This document shows, one piece after another, positions 50,625 to 58,450 of a DNA stretch of 64,000 nt. Numbering within the stretch: position 1 is the first letter of the stretch; each line of letters begins with the position of its first letter. The notes under the pieces were generated by a model. It ran no database searches, was not told where the DNA came from, and was given only the letters and a program-made list of their open reading frames with translations. The stretch is from UBA1306 sp964396415 (GTDB lineage: Bacteria; Spirochaetota; Spirochaetia; Treponematales; Rectinemataceae). The translations under genes were made by a program, and so were the position numbers. The stretch spans positions 62,001 through 126,000 of the forward strand of contig CAYNFM010000001.1 of assembly GCA_964396415.1 (NCBI GenBank), in the 5' to 3' direction.

Positions 50625-52405
50625 TGCCTCCCGTCATCGGGATCGATTTCGGGACGACCAACTCCCTTTGCGCTTGGCTGGACGGCGACAGGCCGACCAT
50701 CATCCCCAACGCCAGGGGCTCGAGGTATACGCCCAGCGTCGTCGCCGTGACGCCGCGCGGCGATGTCCTCGTGGGCGAATCGGCGAAGAACCAGGCATTC
50801 GTCAACCCGGATAATACCGTCGCGGGCGTGAAGCGCTTTCTCGGCTCGGCGAGCCGCTTGTCCATGGGAGGCAAATCGTGGCGGCCCGAGGAGATCGTCG
50901 CGATGGTCCTGGGCTCCCTGAAGCGGGACGCCGAGAGCTTCCTGGCGGCCTCGGTCGATCGGGCCGTAATCAGCGCGCCGGCCCATTTTTCGGACAGGGA
51001 GAGACGGGCCCTGGCCGAGGCCGGGAAGCTCGCGGGACTCGAGGTGCTGAGGATAGTGAACGAGCCCACCGCGGCGGCCATCGCGCGGGCTTGGGAATCC
51101 TCGTCGCGCGTAGAGGCCCGAGACGGGAAGGCCGGGCCGGAGAAATCCCTCGTCCTCGTCTACGATTATGGCGGCGGCACCTTCGACGTCTCGGTCTTGA
51201 AGCGCGAAGGCGGAAATTGGCGAGTGCTCGCGTCGAGGGGCGATGGAAGGCTCGGCGGCGACGATCTCGATCGGGAATTGAGGAGACTGGCCGGCGCGCG
51301 CTTCAGGGCGGAGGGCCTGGATCCCGAAACCGATCGCTTTCTCGCTCAGCAGCTCGCCGAGGCCGCCGAAAGGGCCAAGATAGAGCTTTCGGAACGCCAC
51401 GAAGCGTCCATCTCCCTCGCTTTCGCCTCGGTCGGCGGAAAGATACTCCATCCGACTCTCGAGCTCCGCCGTTCCGATCTCGAAGCCATAGCCGGGCCCT
51501 ATGTCGAGAGAAGCCTCGCCCTCGTGGACAGGACCCTGCGCGACGCCGGGGTCGCGAGCGGGGACCTCGATTCCCTCGTGCTTTCGGGAGGCTCGAGCCG
51601 GATACCCCTAGTGCGCCGCAGGTTGCGCGAGCGGCTCGGCCGCGAGCCCGAGGGCGGGGTCAATCCCGAGGAGGTAGTCGCGCTGGGCGCGGCCGTCTGG
51701 GCCGCATTGGTCTCGGATTCGGGCGAGGCGGCCGAGAGGATAAGCGTCCGCGACGTCGTCTCGCGGAGTTATGGCGTAGAAGTGGACGGGGGAGTCTTCG
51801 TCCCCCTGATCGGAAAGAACAGCGCCGTGCCGTCGACTCGCAGCCGCGTGTTCACGACCGTCGCCGACGGCCAGGACTCGGTCGAGATACACGTGCTGCA
51901 GGGCGAAAGCGAGGCCGCGTCCGAAAACCTCTCGCTGGGACGCTTCCTCCTGGCGGGCTTGCGCCCGGCCAAGGCCGGGAGGGCGCGCGTGAAAGTCGCC
52001 TTCACCATCGACGAGTCGGATATGCTCCATGTGGCGGCGATGGATCAGGAGAGCGGCGCGGAGCAGGCTATCAGCATCGCCGATATCGGGAAAGGCCCCT
52101 CCGATGAAGGACGCGATGAGCTCGCGAGGAAGGCGGACCTGCTCGCGGAAAGGCTCGAAGAACTGCGGGAGGGCCTCGCCCTCGAGCACGGCCTCGAGAG
52201 CGAGCTCGACGACATTCGAGAGAGGCTTCGTCGGGCCATCGACTCGAAGGCCGGCGAGGGCGTGCTTCGGATGCTCAAGGCGGAGCTCGAGGGCCTCGTA
52301 GGCGAGCTCCTCGCCAGGCGCGTCGAGGCCCGTAATGAAGGAAACTTCGTTAACGAAGCGAGCTTCGTTAACGATGCCTGCGCCTTCGACGAGAGCGGGG
52401 CATGA
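50624..52405 (+). CDS. Hsp70-family chaperone (accessory DnaK-like)
   Basis: 593 residues. Actin-fold nucleotide motifs: IGIDFGTTNSLCAW, VNEPTAAAIARA, YDYGGGTFDVSVL, LSGGSSRIPLVRRRL; then a substrate-binding domain and a helical lid. It lacks the C-terminal EEVD-like or Gly-rich tail of the house-keeping DnaK, and its lid ends in a duplicated FVNEASFVND segment formed by a DNA palindrome. No grpE or dnaK operon neighbours; a J-protein gene overlaps by 4 bp. Probably a dedicated chaperone; client unknown. Confidence 0.88.
   Translation: MPPVIGIDFGTTNSLCAWLDGDRPTIIPNARGSRYTPSVVAVTPRGDVLVGESAKNQAFVNPDNTVAGVKRFLGSASRLSMGGKSWRPEEIVAMVLGSLKRDAESFLAASVDRAVISAPAHFSDRERRALAEAGKLAGLEVLRIVNEPTAAAIARAWESSSRVEARDGKAGPEKSLVLVYDYGGGTFDVSVLKREGGNWRVLASRGDGRLGGDDLDRELRRLAGARFRAEGLDPETDRFLAQQLAEAAERAKIELSERHEASISLAFASVGGKILHPTLELRRSDLEAIAGPYVERSLALVDRTLRDAGVASGDLDSLVLSGGSSRIPLVRRRLRERLGREPEGGVNPEEVVALGAAVWAALVSDSGEAAERISVRDVVSRSYGVEVDGGVFVPLIGKNSAVPSTRSRVFTTVADGQDSVEIHVLQGESEAASENLSLGRFLLAGLRPAKAGRARVKVAFTIDESDMLHVAAMDQESGAEQAISIADIGKGPSDEGRDELARKADLLAERLEELREGLALEHGLESELDDIRERLRRAIDSKAGEGVLRMLKAELEGLVGELLARRVEARNEGNFVNEASFVNDACAFDESGA
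52345..52374. repeat. Palindrome at the 3' end of the Hsp70 gene
   Basis: CTTCGTTAACGA appears at 52345 and 52363. Arms TCGTTAACGAAGC and GCTTCGTTAACGA (13 bp) flank a GA centre; the first copy, CTTCGTTAACGAAG, is itself a perfect palindrome. Confidence 0.93.
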
Positions 52406-53034
52406 GCGAAGGTCTCAGGCGCTCGGCCCTCGCGTCCCTCAGTCTGGGGCCCGGAGCGGGAGACGAGGAAATACGCACGGCCTATAGGCGCCTCGCCATG
52501 CGCTATCACCCGGACGCGTCGGGAGATCCTCGCAGCGCCAAAAGGTTCTCGCGAGTCGTGAGGGCCTACAGGCTGCTGGTGGCGAGCGGGGTCGAATCGC
52601 CGAGGCTGCGCGTCCCGCGGTATCGGAGCGTGGAGGAAGCGGGCGGCGATCTGTTCGCCCTGGGCCAGGTGCTCGCCGCCGATCCCGACGCGGGCGCGCG
52701 CGGAGCCGCGGCGCGGGCCCTCGGCTTGTCCGGGAGATCGGCCGCGTACATCTTCATCAGGCGCGCGCTTTACGATCACGTCGAGGACGTCGCCCTCGAG
52801 GCGGTGAGGGCGGCGGCGCTGATCGGCTCCAGGCAGGCCGAAGGCGAGGTCGCGGCCCTCTTCGCGCGAGCCGAGCCGAGTCTGCGGCTGCGCATTCTGG
52901 AGCTGGCCCTCGCTACCGGCGAGCGTCTGTTCCGCTCCACGCTGGAAGCGGCATCGAAGGCCGCCGATCCGCGGCTCAGGTCGATGGCGCAGAGGGGCCT
53001 CGAAGCGGAACGGGACCGATCCGACGCGCGATGA
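52402..53034 (+). CDS. J-domain protein with HEAT-like repeats
   Basis: 210 residues. An N-terminal J-domain (AYRRLAMRYHPDASGDPRSAKRF, here split as AYRRLAMRYHPDAS and GDPRSAKRF) retains HPD. Residues 80-200 are HEAT-like helical repeats (AARALGLSGRSAAYIFIRRAL, LEAVRAAALIGSRQAEGEVA). The first four bases overlap the Hsp70 gene, so it is that protein's likely partner; HEAT repeats may recruit the client. No zinc-finger or Gly/Phe region as in DnaJ. It ends 6 bp from murD, which converges. Confidence 0.85.
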   Translation: MSEGLRRSALASLSLGPGAGDEEIRTAYRRLAMRYHPDASGDPRSAKRFSRVVRAYRLLVASGVESPRLRVPRYRSVEEAGGDLFALGQVLAADPDAGARGAAARALGLSGRSAAYIFIRRALYDHVEDVALEAVRAAALIGSRQAEGEVAALFARAEPSLRLRILELALATGERLFRSTLEAASKAADPRLRSMAQRGLEAERDRSDAR

Positions 53035-53040
53035 TCGAAG

Positions 53041-54444
53041 CTAGGCCCGGGAAAGAAGATCGCGGACTATATCCTTGAACTTACGGCCGCGGTCGAATTC
53101 GTGGATGAACATGCCGAAGGACGCGCAGCCGGGGGAGAGGATCACGGTATCGCCCGGCTCGGCTCGGGACATCGCCTCGCCGACCGCGCTCGAGAGATCG
53201 TCGAAGGGCCCGGCCAGGGGCAGGCCGTCCTCCTCGAGCAGGGGCTCGAGCTTGTCCGTCCCGCTGCCGGCGAGGAGGATGACGAGCTTGGCCTTGGCGC
53301 AAGCCCGCCTGGCCGGCTCGAAATCGAGGTTCTTGTCCGCGCCGCCGGTGATGAGCACGAGCGGGCCGTCGAAGGAATCCACGGCGGCCGCGACGGCTTG
53401 GGGAATCGTCGCGGCGGAATCGTTGTACCACGCGATCCCGCCCTTTTCCGCGAAGCGCTCCAGGCGGTGCTCGACTCCGGCGAAGGTCGCCGCGGAAGAC
53501 GAGACCTGCGCCGCGGAAAGGCCGTAGGCGCGGCAGGCTAGGGCCGCGGCGAGGAGGTTCTTTCGCTGGTGCCGGCCCGGAACCAGGAGGGCTCGTGGGA
53601 GTATCTCCTCGGCGGCGGCCTCCGGCTCCCTCGAGTAGAATCCCCGGGACGAGGGAGCCGGCTCGAGCCAGGCCCCGGGCAGGCCCATGAAGGCGTCGGC
53701 GTACCAGAGGACGGTGCCGCGAGTCTCGGAGGCGAAGGACCTTCCCCAAGGATCGTCCCGATTGCAGAGCGTATGGCAGGAACGATCCTGGTCGGCGTAT
53801 ATGAGCCGCTTGTCCGCTACGTATTCCTCCATCGACGAATAGCGGTTCATATGGTCGGGCATGATGCTCGTGAGCACCGCGATCCGAGGCTTGAGGATGC
53901 CCATCCCCTTCAGGTCGGCGAGCTGCCAGGACGAAAGCTCCAGGACGACCGGCGTGCGAGGACCGCAGCCTTCGAGGAAGGACAGGGGGGAGAGGGTGAT
54001 GTTCCCGCCGAGGAAGGATGCGAGGCCTGAGGTCGAGAGTACGTGGTGGATCGCGCTCGAGACCGTCGACTTGCCCTTGGACCCCGTGACGGCGATGACG
54101 GGCGAAGGCGAGAGGCGCAGGAAAAGGGAGATGTCGGTCTCTATCGCCTTTGCGGCCAGCAGATAGGGAGAGTCCGGGCGCACGGCGGGGTTCTTGACGA
54201 CGAGATCGGCCGAGCGGAAATCGTCGAGCTCGTGCCCGCCGAGCACGTAGCGGATCGGAAGTCCCTCGAGCGCGGCGATGCTGTCGGCGAGGGCGGACTC
54301 GTCCTTCATATCGGTGACGGTGACGATGGCCCCGCTTCGGGCCAGGAAGCGCGCGCTGGCCAGTCCGCCCCCGTTGAGGCCCAAGCCCATGACCGTGGCC
54401 TTGAGGCCTCGCAGATCCTCAGTTCGCGCTATCGTCGATCTCAA
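53041..54444 (-). CDS. murD: UDP-MurNAc-L-Ala:D-Glu ligase MurD
   Basis: 467 residues. LKATVMGLGLNGGGLASARFL opens the N-domain; ATP site AVTGSKGKSTVSSAI; YNDSAATIPQAVAAAV and ITGGADKNLDF complete the MurD set. TTG 54444 has AAGGA 8 bp upstream and overlaps the preceding gene by 26 bp. It sits 40 kb from the dcw cluster, where it would normally adjoin mraY. Confidence 0.95.
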   Translation of the reverse strand: MRSTIARTEDLRGLKATVMGLGLNGGGLASARFLARSGAIVTVTDMKDESALADSIAALEGLPIRYVLGGHELDDFRSADLVVKNPAVRPDSPYLLAAKAIETDISLFLRLSPSPVIAVTGSKGKSTVSSAIHHVLSTSGLASFLGGNITLSPLSFLEGCGPRTPVVLELSSWQLADLKGMGILKPRIAVLTSIMPDHMNRYSSMEEYVADKRLIYADQDRSCHTLCNRDDPWGRSFASETRGTVLWYADAFMGLPGAWLEPAPSSRGFYSREPEAAAEEILPRALLVPGRHQRKNLLAAALACRAYGLSAAQVSSSAATFAGVEHRLERFAEKGGIAWYNDSAATIPQAVAAAVDSFDGPLVLITGGADKNLDFEPARRACAKAKLVILLAGSGTDKLEPLLEEDGLPLAGPFDDLSSAVGEAMSRAEPGDTVILSPGCASFGMFIHEFDRGRKFKDIVRDLLSRA

Positions 54445-55384
54445 GGGCGTATTCCTTCATGTCCCGCTCGTTGAGGTACGAGCGCATGGAAATTCCCCTG
54501 AGGCTCTCCCTCCAGGAGGCGGGTACCCGTTTCCGCATCTCTACGAAGTCGGGCATCGTCTCCGAGAAGGCCTCGTCCTTCAGGGAATTCTGGATCCTCT
54601 CCATCTCCGGCGCCAAGAATGATATCGTCTGATGGAGAAGCGGCAAGATGCGCTTCCCGCGCTCCGGCCCCGGCGGGACGGCCTCGGCGCAGACGGTCTT
54701 ATACTTGCAGAAAAGCGGGTAGAAGGGATAGGTCCGAACGCCCTCGGGCAGGAGAAGCTTCGAGAAGAATTTGGACAGGTCGCTGTCCATCCAGATCCCG
54801 TGGAGGAGATAGCCGCGGCCGGTCTCGCCTATCCAGGTATTGGAGACTAGCTGTCGAACCTTGAACGCGCGGGCCTTGCCGAGCTCCCGGATTACCGCCT
54901 CGAGCGGTATGAACTCGCTCTCGATGAACAGGTGCCTGGTCCTATAGGCGGGAGTGACGTCGTTGGTGCCCGGCTGGATGACCTCGCCCTGGAAGTGTCG
55001 GAACACGACGTCCATCTTGAGCAGGAAGAGGTAGATCGAGTCCTCCACCTCGTAAAGCCTGTAGAAGCGCGGCTTGAGGGACTCGGAGGGATCGAAGTAA
55101 TAGGTCAGGCCCCGGAAGACGTCCGGCAGCAGATCGACGAGCTGCTGCGTCAAATCCCCGAGCGCGCGGGCGTAGGGAGCGCTCGGTACGTCGGAATGGA
55201 CATCGTGGTGAATGGGGAAGCGCGGGACGATGAACTCCGAGCCGAGCTCGAGGAAGAGCTCCTCGCTGTGGTTGTACCTGATGGCGCGGGATACCGCCCC
55301 GGCCGATTCAGGGATGGCCGCGAGGATGGAGTTGATCTCGGTGTCCGGGTAAGCGACGCGGATCTCGTTGAGGAGCTCATCCAT
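54419..55384 (-). CDS. Conserved-looking protein of unknown function
   Basis: 321 residues from ATG 55384. Soluble, mixed alpha/beta, with stretches such as NHSEELFLELGSEFIVPRF and RLYEVEDSIYLFLLKMDVVF. I recognise no family. The frame runs open back to 56167, but that part is antisense to the AEC gene. A good promoter ends 12 bp before the ATG and no ribosome site is present, so the transcript is probably leaderless. It overlaps murD by 26 bp, so wall-related work is possible. Confidence 0.78.
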   Translation of the reverse strand: MDELLNEIRVAYPDTEINSILAAIPESAGAVSRAIRYNHSEELFLELGSEFIVPRFPIHHDVHSDVPSAPYARALGDLTQQLVDLLPDVFRGLTYYFDPSESLKPRFYRLYEVEDSIYLFLLKMDVVFRHFQGEVIQPGTNDVTPAYRTRHLFIESEFIPLEAVIRELGKARAFKVRQLVSNTWIGETGRGYLLHGIWMDSDLSKFFSKLLLPEGVRTYPFYPLFCKYKTVCAEAVPPGPERGKRILPLLHQTISFLAPEMERIQNSLKDEAFSETMPDFVEMRKRVPASWRESLRGISMRSYLNERDMKEYALEIDDSAN

Positions 55385-55396
55385 AATTCTTGGATT

Positions 55397-55425
55397 AGTA
55401 TATCCCTTCCGTCGCGATGAGGCAA
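55397..55425 (-). promoter_or_regulatory. Promoter of the 55384-murD operon (leaderless)
   Basis: Minus strand TTGCCT (55425-55420), 17-bp spacer, TATACT (55402-55397). The -10 ends 12 bp before ATG 55384. Confidence 0.6.
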
Positions 55426-55488
55426 AAGGATACATGCGCAGCTCCCGCCATTCCCGGAACGGACTCCGATGACGCCGCGACGGGCGGG

Positions 55489-56418
55489 TCAGGAAGGGAA
55501 GCGGATCGCGGCGAGGACGGGTATGGTGAGCAGGGAGAGGATCGTGGAAACGAGGACGAGGGAACTCGCCGTCTCGGAGTCGCCCCCGTAGGCCTCGGCG
55601 AGGATCGCCGAGTTGGCCGCGACCGGCATCGCCGCGAGGATCACGGGAAGCGACAGGAGCAGTCCCCCGAGGCCCATCGCCCGCAAGGCTCCGAAGAGCG
55701 CGAGGGGGAAGAGCGCGAGGCGATACAGCGAGGTCGCGTAGAGCCTCGCCTTTCCGATCGCCATTCGATAATCCATCCTGGCGATGATCGAGCCTATCAG
55801 GACCATCGACAGGGGAGTCGTCGTGTCGCCGAGGATGCCCAGCGCCCCTCCGAGGGCTTCGGGCAGGGCGATATTGCCGACGAAGAAGCCGAAGCCCAGG
55901 ACCGACGCGACCGCGGCGGGCGTGACGAAGGACGATGCGCCGAGCCTGATCTTCCCTCCCGCCGCTTTCGCGAGCATGTAGGGACCCACGGAGAAGGCGA
56001 GGAGCTGGAACGGTATATTGGCGATCGACGCGGCGAAGATCGCGTCCTTGCCGAGTATGGCCTCGACGACGGGGAAGCCCATGAAGGCGCAGTTGGAGAA
56101 TACCGCGCCGAAGGCGTGGGCGCCCCGCTCGGGGCCCTTCGAGCCTATGGCTCGGACGAAGATCCACGATAGGGCGAAGGCGAGGGCATAGGCGAGGAAG
56201 GAGACGCCGAGCATCCGGAAGGCCAGGTCGCGCAGCTCGGCAGTGAAGGGACGCTGCATCGATTCGATTATCAGGGCCGGCAGGATGAAGTTGACGAGGA
56301 GGCGCGAGATGCCCTTGCTCCCCGCGTCGTCGAGCATGCGGGCCTTGCCCGCGCCGAATCCGATGGCCATGAGGACGAAGAGGACGAGGGTCTGAACTAC
56401 GGTGGGCGAGAGGCTCAT
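55489..56418 (-). CDS. AEC-family membrane permease
   Basis: 309 residues and about ten transmembrane helices in two five-helix halves. SRLLVNFILPALIIES, AFGAVFSNCAFMGFPVVEA and ANSAILAEAYGGD are AEC (auxin efflux carrier) features. Bacterial members move malate or related organic acids; substrate here unknown. ATG 56418 overlaps the kinase stop (ATGA), so it is last of a MerR-kinase-permease operon. Confidence 0.88.
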   Translation of the reverse strand: MSLSPTVVQTLVLFVLMAIGFGAGKARMLDDAGSKGISRLLVNFILPALIIESMQRPFTAELRDLAFRMLGVSFLAYALAFALSWIFVRAIGSKGPERGAHAFGAVFSNCAFMGFPVVEAILGKDAIFAASIANIPFQLLAFSVGPYMLAKAAGGKIRLGASSFVTPAAVASVLGFGFFVGNIALPEALGGALGILGDTTTPLSMVLIGSIIARMDYRMAIGKARLYATSLYRLALFPLALFGALRAMGLGGLLLSLPVILAAMPVAANSAILAEAYGGDSETASSLVLVSTILSLLTIPVLAAIRFPS

Positions 56419-57857
56419 CGCTTCGCGTCCACGGAGGCCAGGGCCTCGATGGCCGCTTTGTACGCGGAGAAGGCCCGCTCGTAGGCTTCCGCGCGCCGCG
56501 GCTCGAAGCGCCGCCTGATTCGCACGAGGGAGGCCGCCGACTCGCGGAGGGAAGCGGCGTCGCCGAGGCAGAGGGCGCAGGCGGCGGCGTCGCCCACCAG
56601 CTCGCAATCGCCGATCACGGGCGCCTCCACCGGAACGCCGAGGACGTCGGCCTTCAGCGCGCAGAGGAAATCGTCTCCGGCCGCCTGGCCGCTCACTCGG
56701 AGGAGGTCGAAGGGCATGCCGTCCCCTATGGCGAGGTCGGAGGCGAGCTTGAGGCCGTAGGCGAGGGATTCGCAGACGGCCCTCGCGATTTCGGGCCGAC
56801 CCTGCTCCATGGAAAGGCCGACGAAGGCGGCGCGCCGAGCCGCGTCCCAGATCGGCGCGCGCTCGCCCGCGAGGTAAGGCAGGAACACGAGGCCGCGGGC
56901 GCCGGGAGGGGAAAGCCTCGCCTCCGCGAGGAGATCGGTCACGTCGGCGCGGCCCATGATCGGCGCCAGCCACTCGAAGGCGGCCCCCGCGGTCGAGACT
57001 CCGCCGGAGACGTTCCAGAGCCCGTCGACCGGGTGCGGAAGGGAGAGGAGGGCCCGGCTCGGAAAGGGTCTGTCCGCGCAGAGGTTGATTGCCTCGGAAG
57101 TGCCGGCTCGATCGCAGGCGATCCCGACCTCGACCGAGGCCGAGCCGACTATGGCCGCGAGGAAATCGGGAAAGCCCGTCACGACGGGGGCGCCCGGCGC
57201 GACGCCGAGCCTTTCCGCGGCTTCGTCCGCGAGTTTCCCCGCCTCGATGCCGGGCGCGGCGAAAGGCGGGAATCGTTCCTTGGGGAGGCCCAGCGCGTCG
57301 AGCGCGCCCTCGCTCCAGATATAGGGCTCGTAGCCGGGATGGGGCAGATAGGTGACGGCTACGCCGCATAGCTTGTAGAGGAGATACTCGGGGCAGGAGA
57401 AGAACCAGCGCATCCTGTCGCGTAGATCGGCGTCGGCCGCGCGCCAGAGCCGCAGCGCCTTGGGCAGGTAGAATGTCGGGTCTATGGTCTTCCCGACGAG
57501 GGCCGAGACTTCCTCCGCCTCGGTCAGCGCCCTCCTGTCGAGCCATGAGGATGCCGGGCCAAGGGGCTCGCCGTACTCGTCGGCGACGAGAAGGGTCGGG
57601 CCGTTGCCGCTGACCGACAGGGCGCGGAGCTCCGGCCTTCCGGCCGAGCCTTTCGACGCGCTCCGCGCCAGGCCGACGGCCTCGGCCCCGGCCGCGAAAG
57701 CGGCCTCTATCCAGCCCGCCGCGTCGGCCTCGTGGGCGCCGGCCTTCCCGTGCGAGAGCGCGACGGGCCTTCGGGCCAGGCCGAGGAGCCCGCCCGTTTC
57801 CGAGACTAGGGCCGCCTTGAGAGAGGAGGAGCCGATGTCGAAGCAGAGATAGGGCAC
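56415..57857 (-). CDS. FGGY-family carbohydrate kinase
   Basis: 480 residues from GTG 57857, five bases after the MerR stop; the frame is open further upstream but that overlaps MerR. YLCFDIGSSSLKAALVSETG opens the FGGY/actin fold; VSGNGPTLLVAD, DRAGTSEAINLCAD and VSGQAAGDDFLCALKADVLG follow. Closest in style to xylulokinase-like members; substrate uncertain. Adjacent genes encode an AEC permease and, divergently, an ABC importer, which suggest uptake and phosphorylation of a sugar or nucleoside-derived compound. Confidence 0.88.
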   Translation of the reverse strand: MPYLCFDIGSSSLKAALVSETGGLLGLARRPVALSHGKAGAHEADAAGWIEAAFAAGAEAVGLARSASKGSAGRPELRALSVSGNGPTLLVADEYGEPLGPASSWLDRRALTEAEEVSALVGKTIDPTFYLPKALRLWRAADADLRDRMRWFFSCPEYLLYKLCGVAVTYLPHPGYEPYIWSEGALDALGLPKERFPPFAAPGIEAGKLADEAAERLGVAPGAPVVTGFPDFLAAIVGSASVEVGIACDRAGTSEAINLCADRPFPSRALLSLPHPVDGLWNVSGGVSTAGAAFEWLAPIMGRADVTDLLAEARLSPPGARGLVFLPYLAGERAPIWDAARRAAFVGLSMEQGRPEIARAVCESLAYGLKLASDLAIGDGMPFDLLRVSGQAAGDDFLCALKADVLGVPVEAPVIGDCELVGDAAACALCLGDAASLRESAASLVRIRRRFEPRRAEAYERAFSAYKAAIEALASVDAKR

Positions 57858-57862
57858 GCCGG

Positions 57863-58330
57863 CTATGCCTTTACGAGGAAGCGGAGGTCGCATCGCCCCG
57901 CGTACGCGCAGGCCGCGCAGGAGGTCCCCGGGCATTGGAAGAAGTCCGCCGAGCGCTCGAGCTGCTCGAGATGCCAGGTCAGGTCCTCGATGTAGCCCTC
58001 GAGCGCCTGCCTGCGGCGTTCCGCGTCCCGCAGCTTCTCGCGGTATTTTTCCGCGAGCCGGTTCCGTACCGTCTCGCCGGATCTATCGCGCCGCGCGAGG
58101 TCGAAGAGCTCGCGTATCTCGGCGAGGGTGAGGCCGTAGTCCTTGAGCTGCTGAATCCGCCTGAGGTAGATCGCGTTGCGCTCGTGGTACTTGCGGTGCG
58201 CGCCGCCCTGGCGCCCGGCCGCCTCGAGAAGGCCGAGCTCCTCGTAGTAGCGGATCGTCCTGCCCGTCACGCCGAAGAGGGAGGCGAGCTCGCCGATGCG
58301 GTAGGTCCTTCCCTCGTCTTCGATCTCCAT
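57863..58330 (-). CDS. MerR-family regulator with C-terminal cysteine cluster
   Basis: 155 residues from ATG 58330. The winged-helix domain is YRIGELASLFGVTGRTIRYYEE, then a dimer helix (about 75-125). The end reads CPGTSCAACAYAGRC, C-x4-C-x2-C-x5-C, at the place where SoxR holds its [2Fe-2S] cluster (C-x2-C-x-C-x5-C). A metal or redox cluster is inferred. Divergent from the BMP gene, with a 17-bp dyad between them. No AraC or effector-binding domain follows. Confidence 0.85.
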   Translation of the reverse strand: MEIEDEGRTYRIGELASLFGVTGRTIRYYEELGLLEAAGRQGGAHRKYHERNAIYLRRIQQLKDYGLTLAEIRELFDLARRDRSGETVRNRLAEKYREKLRDAERRRQALEGYIEDLTWHLEQLERSADFFQCPGTSCAACAYAGRCDLRFLVKA

Positions 58331-58407
58331 ATCCCGAATCGCACCTTTCACGTCAAATCCGCAAAGCGGTAAATTAACGAGTCTCGAATAGGCTTCGGCC
58401 CGCTCAC

Positions 58408-58426
58408 TATACTGCGCGCGGCAGTA
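58408..58426 (+). promoter_or_regulatory. Promoter/operator of the BMP-ABC operon
   Basis: TATACT (58408-58413) is the likely -10; no fair -35 is found 17-20 bp upstream, as expected of an activator-dependent promoter. The dyad TACTGC-N5-GCAGTA (58410-58426) overlaps it; a smaller CGAA-N5-TTCG (58385-58397) lies upstream. Confidence 0.5.
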
Positions 58427-58450
58427 CATTGAGAAGTGAGGTTTCAAGCC

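Noticed and set aside
55385..56167. N-terminal extension of the 54419 gene
   Set aside because: Opposite strand-frame shadow of the AEC permease; a promoter lies between it and ATG 55384.
56419..57546. N-terminal extension of the AEC permease frame
   Set aside because: Shadow of the FGGY kinase; permease homology starts at ATG 56418.
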